Below are positions 59,478-64,000 of a stretch of 64,000 nucleotides of DNA, piece after piece (position 1 is the stretch's first letter; the number at the start of each line of letters is the position of its first letter). The stretch spans positions 178,470,556 to 178,534,555 of the forward strand of contig CP136067.1 in assembly GCA_032622095.1 (NCBI GenBank), read 5' to 3'. Source of the stretch: Siphonodentalium dalli (Eukaryota; Mollusca; Scaphopoda; Gadilida; Siphonodentaliidae). The notes beneath the pieces were generated by a model. The model was not told the DNA's origin and did no database searches. It saw only the letters and a list, made by a program, of their open reading frames with translations. The translations under genes were made by a program, and so were the position numbers.

Positions 59478-60255
59478 TAGATTGGCAGATTCCAGTAGCT
59501 TTATAACGGTATATCTGGGGAGAAATCTGATGCTATATTCGTGATTATCTTGGATGATTTCGGTATATACCGAAGGTATATACTGTAAAAACAAAGCGCG
59601 CCACACTCACGTACCAAGTTTCGTCCCGATCGGTCGAGGTGTTGGTATCTGATGCAAAAGACGAAATTGTGAGTGTTGGTCAATAGTCCCCGTCGTGAAC
59701 CCCAACGCGACGTAAACATGTGTTGCGTTCTAAAAATAGGAAAGCACTTTCTCTCTGCATAATAAATTTCGAGCGATAACGTTTGCGTAAATACGAAATT
59801 GTGAGTGTTGGTTTGTAACCGGGATTTCTGAGAAGCATTATGCCTATAACTACCCCCATAAGCCCTGACCTAAGTGTCATACATACTATAACAATGATAT
59901 TGAAAGAGTATGGCATCCAATAAATCTCCCCGCATAGGAAATGCACTCAATGTTCCCGTATAACTCTGCAGATGCTAATAACGTTGAATGGGAAACAGAC
60001 GCTCTTTATAGCGATGCGTCAAAAACAAACGCTCATTAAATAATCACTTGATTAACCCCCGCCGTGCCTTTGCGGTGATTTGGGAGTGGATAAAGGGTGA
60101 TCTGAGCTTCTCCAAAACGCGACCACGGTCGTGTCGGTATGATTTTACACTTACATGGGAAGTTTGAGCTCAATCTGTTCACGCGTTTTGGATTCTATGA
60201 AGTACACACACACACACATATATATATACGGAAGTCTCAAAATATATAGTATAGA
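58808..60255 (-). mobile_element. Helitron-like unit 18
   Basis: A longer, composite unit with four CAAGTTTGAGCTCAATCGG blocks (59048-59250) and a TA microsatellite (59429-59474). Confidence 0.65.
59429..59474. repeat. (TA)n microsatellite
   Basis: This is an uninterrupted TA run within unit 18. Confidence 0.95.
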
Positions 60256-61036
60256 CTAGCAGGTTAGCCCGCCACTGGCGTGGTTGGTCAGAAACATGAC
60301 AATTTTAATTTTTGAATTAAATTATTTTATTTTTTTTTAATTAATTTTTGGTTTTTCAATATTTTGCCCGATTGAATTGATCATTTTCAAGGTCAAGGTC
60401 AGGTCGGGGTCACAATTTAACCCGTTCGTGACACTTCCCGTAGGTAACAAGTGGGAGCGCAATCGGTTCGAGTCTATAAAGGACACATGCACACATATAT
60501 ATATAATTTGTGTGTACCCGTTTTGAGGTGAAAATCACCTAGGACGGAAAAACTGACCCGATCCGCGTTCATTGGAAGCCCTAAGTACGTAAGAATCACA
60601 CAACACGCATATATATAATTTGTGGGTACCCGTTTCAAGGTGAACATCACCTTGGGCGGAAAAATTGACCCGATCCGCGTTCCTAGGAAGCCCTGAGTAT
60701 GTAAGAATCACAGTGCCGTTCGCGGTGATTTTGATGATTGGGAGTTTGCAAACAAACGCTCTTTTTATAGCGACGCGTCATATACAACGCTCATTAAATT
60801 ATCACTTGATTAACCACCGCAGTGCCGTTCGCGGTGATTTTGATGATTGGGAGTGGAGAAAGGGTGCTCAGAGCTTCTCCAAAACGCGACAACTACGGTG
60901 TCCGTGGGATTTTACACTTATATACGAAATTTGAGCTCAATCTGTCCAACCGTTTTCGATTCTATGAAGTACCCACATACATATATACACACACACATAT
61001 ATATATATATACGTAGTTCTCAAAATATATTGTAGA
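60256..61036 (-). mobile_element. Helitron-like unit 19
   Basis: Its minus-strand 3' end is intact, and unit 18 next to it starts with the full TCTATACTATATATTTTGAGA. The GTGCCGTTCGCGGTGATTTTGATGATTGGGAGT block is duplicated inside. Confidence 0.68.
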
Positions 61037-61735
61037 CTAGCAGGTTAGCCCGCCACTGGCGTGGTTGGTCAGAAACATGACACTTTTTAAATTATTTTGT
61101 TTTTATTTATATTTAAAAAAAAAAAAAAATAATAATATTTTTTTTTAATATTAATTTATAGTTTTTTAAATTTAATTTATTTTTTTTTTTATTTTTTTAA
61201 TATTTATTTAATTTTTATTCTTTTTTATAATTTAATTGTTATTTTATTTTTAAAAAAATTTCTGGCGGAAAAATTGATCCGATGAAATCCCCCCTTCCTA
61301 GGACCGACAGACAATGCATTCTTTGTTTTTCAATGAGTTAATTCATGGTACCCGTCCTAAACTTCCCCGTAGTCCCCGAAAAGAGCGGACAGTCAATTAA
61401 TCCCGTCGTGAAATCTCTCTGCATAATATTTCGAGCGATAAGGTTGCGTTGAATTGTAAACAAACTCTTCTTAGATCAAGTCTGCCTTTTTAATTGAGAT
61501 AATTGCATTTCGCGGTTCTCATCCGTATTTCGGACGCATGGGGGTAGTTATTTAGCAATGTCCATTGCAATAAAGAACGTTCGTCGTTAACAACTCCGTA
61601 TATGGTCAATATAAAGATCGTTGATGCCTTAACCCCCGAGGTGGCGTTTGCGGTGATTTTGATGATTGGGAAGAGAGAAGCGGTGCTCTGAGCTTCTCCA
61701 AAACGCGACCACGACGGTGTCAGTGGGATTTTACA
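61037..61735 (-). mobile_element. Helitron-like unit 20, 5' end truncated
   Basis: The hairpin and CTAG end are present, followed by an AT-rich block of about 170 bp. Homology stops at GGGATTTTACA near 61735, before the usual 5' terminus. Confidence 0.62.
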
Positions 61736-62080
61736 AATGTCGCTCTGCCCTTGTTTCCGTTCCTTCATTTTTTTTGTTTCGGTGTGAGTAGTGTAACCAA
61801 GTGTAACCATAATTTTGTTTGAATTGTATAACCTTTAGACCACCCGAGCAAAGCGCGGTCGCGAAATTCAACATAAATATGCCTAGGACGATAAAATAGA
61901 TAGCGGAAAATTATACCGTATAAATATATGGCGGCCATTATATTATTACATTCCGGTTGGGTTTCATCCATAAAACATTATTCGGTGACACCGGGGGTAT
62001 GCCTTTAGTCCCACTGAGCTCAAATCTCGAGCTATACAGGATCTACATCTCATGCGCCTAAAATAAATGTTCGTTCGTTT
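61736..62080. other. Unique intronic stretch right of the array
   Basis: No element is recognised. This is where the missing 5' boundary of unit 20 would be expected. Confidence 0.4.
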
Positions 62081-62084
62081 TGTC

Positions 62085-62560
62085 CCAGACAGGAACGTGG
62101 CGACAGGGGTGTGGGCTGGTGTACACCTCCCCCACAACTTTTGTAAAACATTAGCACCAGTTGGATATTTGAAATTTCATGCCTGATACAGTATACGTTT
62201 AAAATACCACACAAAACATAGGTTGTAATTACTGCCATAGTTCGATTTTCCAACCAGTATAATTAGTGGGGAATTTGTTGATGTTAGACCTATAGTCGCA
62301 ATACTCAATTTTTTTTAAATTATTGGAAATGTACAAACCTCTTTGGTGGTGTCAGGGGAAAGTTGGAAAGATTGAGAAACATCATGTACAACTTGACGGA
62401 CGTTGCAGTTTGAGGGCGCAGTTGGAAATTCCAAGGCGAATAATATCGCCATTCCACAACACCCCACCCCCTGATGCCCCTCTCCCATTGGATTTTGAGG
62501 ATGCAGTTGGAAATTTCAAGGCGAATACAATAGCCACCCCACAATACCCCTCCCGGATGA
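62085..62560 (+). repeat. Dispersed repeat related to 25600-26420
   Basis: The block begins GACAGGAACGTGGCGACAGG as at 25618. GCAGTTGGAAATTCCAAGGCGAATA is then found twice (62414 and 62501). It ends about 60 bp before the acceptor of the terminal exon. Confidence 0.65.
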
Positions 62561-62621
62561 CACCCGCTTGCGACATCGCTGGTCCTAGGAATTTATATTT
62601 AACCTTGGCGTCTTTTTGCAG

Positions 62622-63683
62622 GTATATGCTGGGCGAATTTTCCAACACGATGGACCATTGGGTGTGATACTCATCAATCAAGTTATCCCCCTTAACAAGA
62701 CGGCCGTCGGACCCACGGGCACACCCGGAGTAGAAGCTAATAAGGGAAGTGGAGTCTCGAAATCGGTTGGACCAATGGGAAATTCCGAAAGACACCGACT
62801 AGAGGAGGAGCTAAACCGGAAAGTTATGGACGTGACAATAGTTACCGCTTATTTCAATCTCGGTACATTCCAAAAGGGAGGCCCAGGAGTTATTTACACC
62901 CCACAGAGATACCTAAACTGGATGCGGGTGTTTTCAAAAATTAAAAACCCGGTTATCGCATACCTTGACAGCGAGGATTCGGTTAAATATATGCAACAAC
63001 TGCGGAATGGAAAGCCAGGGAAAGTGATATTGGTGAAAAGGACAGACATGTGGGCGTACCGACTGAGAGATCAGATAGATAAGGTGTACAAACAGCCAGG
63101 ATACGCGAAACACCGACCTAACACCGTGGTGCCTGAATACTCGTGCGCAATGCATGCAAAATTTGAAGCTTTGAACGAAAGTATTAACCACAATTATTAT
63201 AATTCTTCGTATTTTTCTTGGATCGATATTGGTTTATTCAGAGATATTCCTAATACCTCACTCAAAAGGAATGCTGTAGATTTCGGCCTCGTTGTTCCTA
63301 ATAATTTTAACTCTACTTGTGTGTCTTATAGTAGAGTTGGTGGCTTGAATAACACTCTTACATGGAGAGACATCGTGTTCGGTAACCAAGTGTTTGTAGG
63401 TGGTGCTGGTAACTTAGCAACCAAGGCAGTGATGACAAAGTTCGTTGAACAGTACAAACAGACAGTGAAAGCGTTTCTGGATAATAACCTTATGAGTACT
63501 GACCAGCAGATTATATATGGGATGTATAATAAGGATGGTACCAAACATGGACTGAATAAGGTGCCTTTACAGATCTATGAAAAGGGTTGGTTCAAAATAG
63601 GATACCTCATGATGGAGACGTGGCACAAAGCGCATACAGAGATACTAAAAAAGATCACAACCAACAACTCATCTACCAGCTAA
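62622..63683 (+). CDS. HtrL/YibB-like protein, terminal exon
   Basis: The exon follows TCTTTTTGCAG, reads in phase 0 and encodes 353 residues to TAA at 63681. After a linker containing GPTGTPG and a charged LEEELNRK segment comes the conserved domain from about residue 130 of the whole protein. It includes VTIVTAYFNLG, YLNWMRVFSKIKNPVIAYLD, VKRTDMWAYRLRDQI, VPEYSCAMHAKFEALNESI and SSYFSWIDIGLFRDI. These match the HtrL/YibB family (bacterial and invertebrate members, biochemical role unproven, glycosyltransferase-like context). Sequons NKT, NES, NSS, NTS, NST and NNT fit a lumenal location. With exons 1 and 2 the product is 415 residues, a type II membrane protein probably of the secretory pathway. 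Family assignment is firm; function is not known. Confidence 0.88.
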   Translation, partial: VYAGRIFQHDGPLGVILINQVIPLNKTAVGPTGTPGVEANKGSGVSKSVGPMGNSERHRLEEELNRKVMDVTIVTAYFNLGTFQKGGPGVIYTPQRYLNWMRVFSKIKNPVIAYLDSEDSVKYMQQLRNGKPGKVILVKRTDMWAYRLRDQIDKVYKQPGYAKHRPNTVVPEYSCAMHAKFEALNESINHNYYNSSYFSWIDIGLFRDIPNTSLKRNAVDFGLVVPNNFNSTCVSYSRVGGLNNTLTWRDIVFGNQVFVGGAGNLATKAVMTKFVEQYKQTVKAFLDNNLMSTDQQIIYGMYNKDGTKHGLNKVPLQIYEKGWFKIGYLMMETWHKAHTEILKKITTNNSSTS

Positions 63684-63903
63684 GTTAAAGCCAACCACAA
63701 CTAAGCCCAACCCAATCACAACCAAGTCCAGCTCAACAACAGTTAAACCAAACCCAACCACAGTTAAACCAAAACCAACCACAATTAAACACTACCAAAC
63801 TACAGCCAAACCCAACCCAACTGCAACTAAGCCCAACCCAACTACAACTAAGCCCAACCCAATCACATCCAAGCCCAACACAACCACAGTTAGGACCTCA
63901 TAA
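63684..63903 (+). repeat. Codon-periodic Thr/Pro/Lys repeat after the stop
   Basis: Units such as AAGCCCAACCCAACTACAACT recur with 21- to 24-base spacing. In the frame shifted by one base from the HtrL-like ORF they read KPNPTTT-like repeats without a stop up to TAA at 63901. The frame already overlaps the end of the CDS. It could be 3' UTR simple sequence or a lost mucin-like tail. Confidence 0.8.
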
Positions 63904-64000
63904 TAAGTGTGATATTATCAAAGAGTGGAATCTTTGGTAATGGAGCTGTAGGTGGCTTTATTAATATAGGAATCACTGAACTAAATGGTTTCCCATAGGC
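63904..64000. other. 3' flank
   Basis: The window ends before a polyadenylation signal is seen. Confidence 0.4.

Larger units (their letters stand above)
45157..61735 (-). mobile_element. Head-to-tail array of about 20 non-autonomous Helitron-like units
   Basis: Read on the minus strand, each unit starts with TCTAxACTATATATTTTGAGA or a close variant. It ends with a hairpin (CCCGCCAGTGGCGGG), an eight-base spacer CTAACCTG and CTAG. A subset ends GCCCGGACAACGTCGGGC, TCATCGG, CTAG. TC at the 5' end, a hairpin a few bases before a CTRR 3' end, and T after the first unit are the canonical Helitron marks. Units abut as CTAG|TCTA with no spacer. Interiors share CAAGTTTGAGCTCAATCGG and AAATTTCAAGTCGATAGCTC blocks, GCGCATGCGC-containing modules and CA-rich tails. 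No Rep/helicase ORF is seen. Confidence 0.72.
27022..62621 (+). other. Intron 2 of the HtrL-like gene (model), about 35.6 kb
   Basis: The donor GTAAGT at 27022 and acceptor TCTTTTTGCAG ending at 62621 join phase 0 to phase 0. Candidate acceptors near 36471 and 38853 lead at once to in-frame stops in phase 0, so I see no extra coding exon. The interval holds a Penelope-like element, satellite DNA, MITEs and the Helitron-like array. Undetected small exons remain possible. Confidence 0.5.

Noticed and set aside
45157-61735. GGTTCGAGTC matches resembling a tRNA/SINE B box
   Set aside because: No matching A box at the right distance and no cloverleaf could be drawn. The match recurs only as part of the unit.
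62382-62795. Minus-strand 137-residue ORF
   Set aside because: It is antisense to the terminal HtrL-like exon and a repeat, with no recognisable domain.

Overview
The window comes from a repeat-rich animal nuclear genome, most likely a marine invertebrate such as a mollusc, another lophotrochozoan or a lancelet; the sequence does not settle which. The evidence is the absence of any dense long-ORF organisation, coding exons bounded by GT/AG splice sites, several non-LTR retrotransposon families and a Penelope-like element with damaged reading frames, many MITEs and foldbacks, abundant ACATGTA-type simple sequence, and decayed P2X7 C-terminal-like coding sequence.

One host gene can be modelled. 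Three exons on the + strand are joined by phase-compatible introns: a signal-anchor exon (22287-22407), a 65-nt exon (26957-27021) and a long terminal exon (62622-63683). Together they give a predicted 415-residue type II membrane protein with a HtrL/YibB-like domain, probably acting in the Golgi or endoplasmic reticulum. Its second intron would be about 35.6 kb and holds most of the repeats described here.

Layout. 1-5 kb: intergenic DNA with a 160-bp modular repeat. 5-12 kb: three truncated LINEs, one with a 31-bp target-site duplication. 12.5-13.3 kb: a snap-back MITE and a P2X7-C-like pseudogene. 14-19 kb: AT-rich DNA, hairpin repeats and TTAA-target MITEs. 19.2-22.2 kb: a long LINE carrying endonuclease and reverse transcriptase remnants. 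22.2-27.0 kb: exons 1 and 2, with an intron of tandem and inverted repeats. 27-30 kb: a Penelope-like element on the minus strand. 30-45 kb: a 385-bp satellite, palindrome arrays, foldbacks, MITEs and a second, oppositely oriented Penelope fragment. 45.16-61.7 kb: about twenty head-to-tail non-autonomous units with Helitron-like ends, read on the minus strand, including a recent tandem duplication of about 5 kb. 61.7-64 kb: the terminal HtrL-like exon and a codon-periodic Thr/Pro/Lys repeat just after its stop codon.

The most notable features are the uninterrupted tandem Helitron-like array inside the inferred intron, the HtrL-like gene with its out-of-frame Thr/Pro/Lys tail, the palindrome array at 34 kb, and a filled-site/empty-site pair for a TTAA-target MITE. 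No transposase or Rep/helicase ORF was seen for the MITEs or the Helitron-like units, so all look non-autonomous. No tRNA, rRNA or CRISPR array was recognised.
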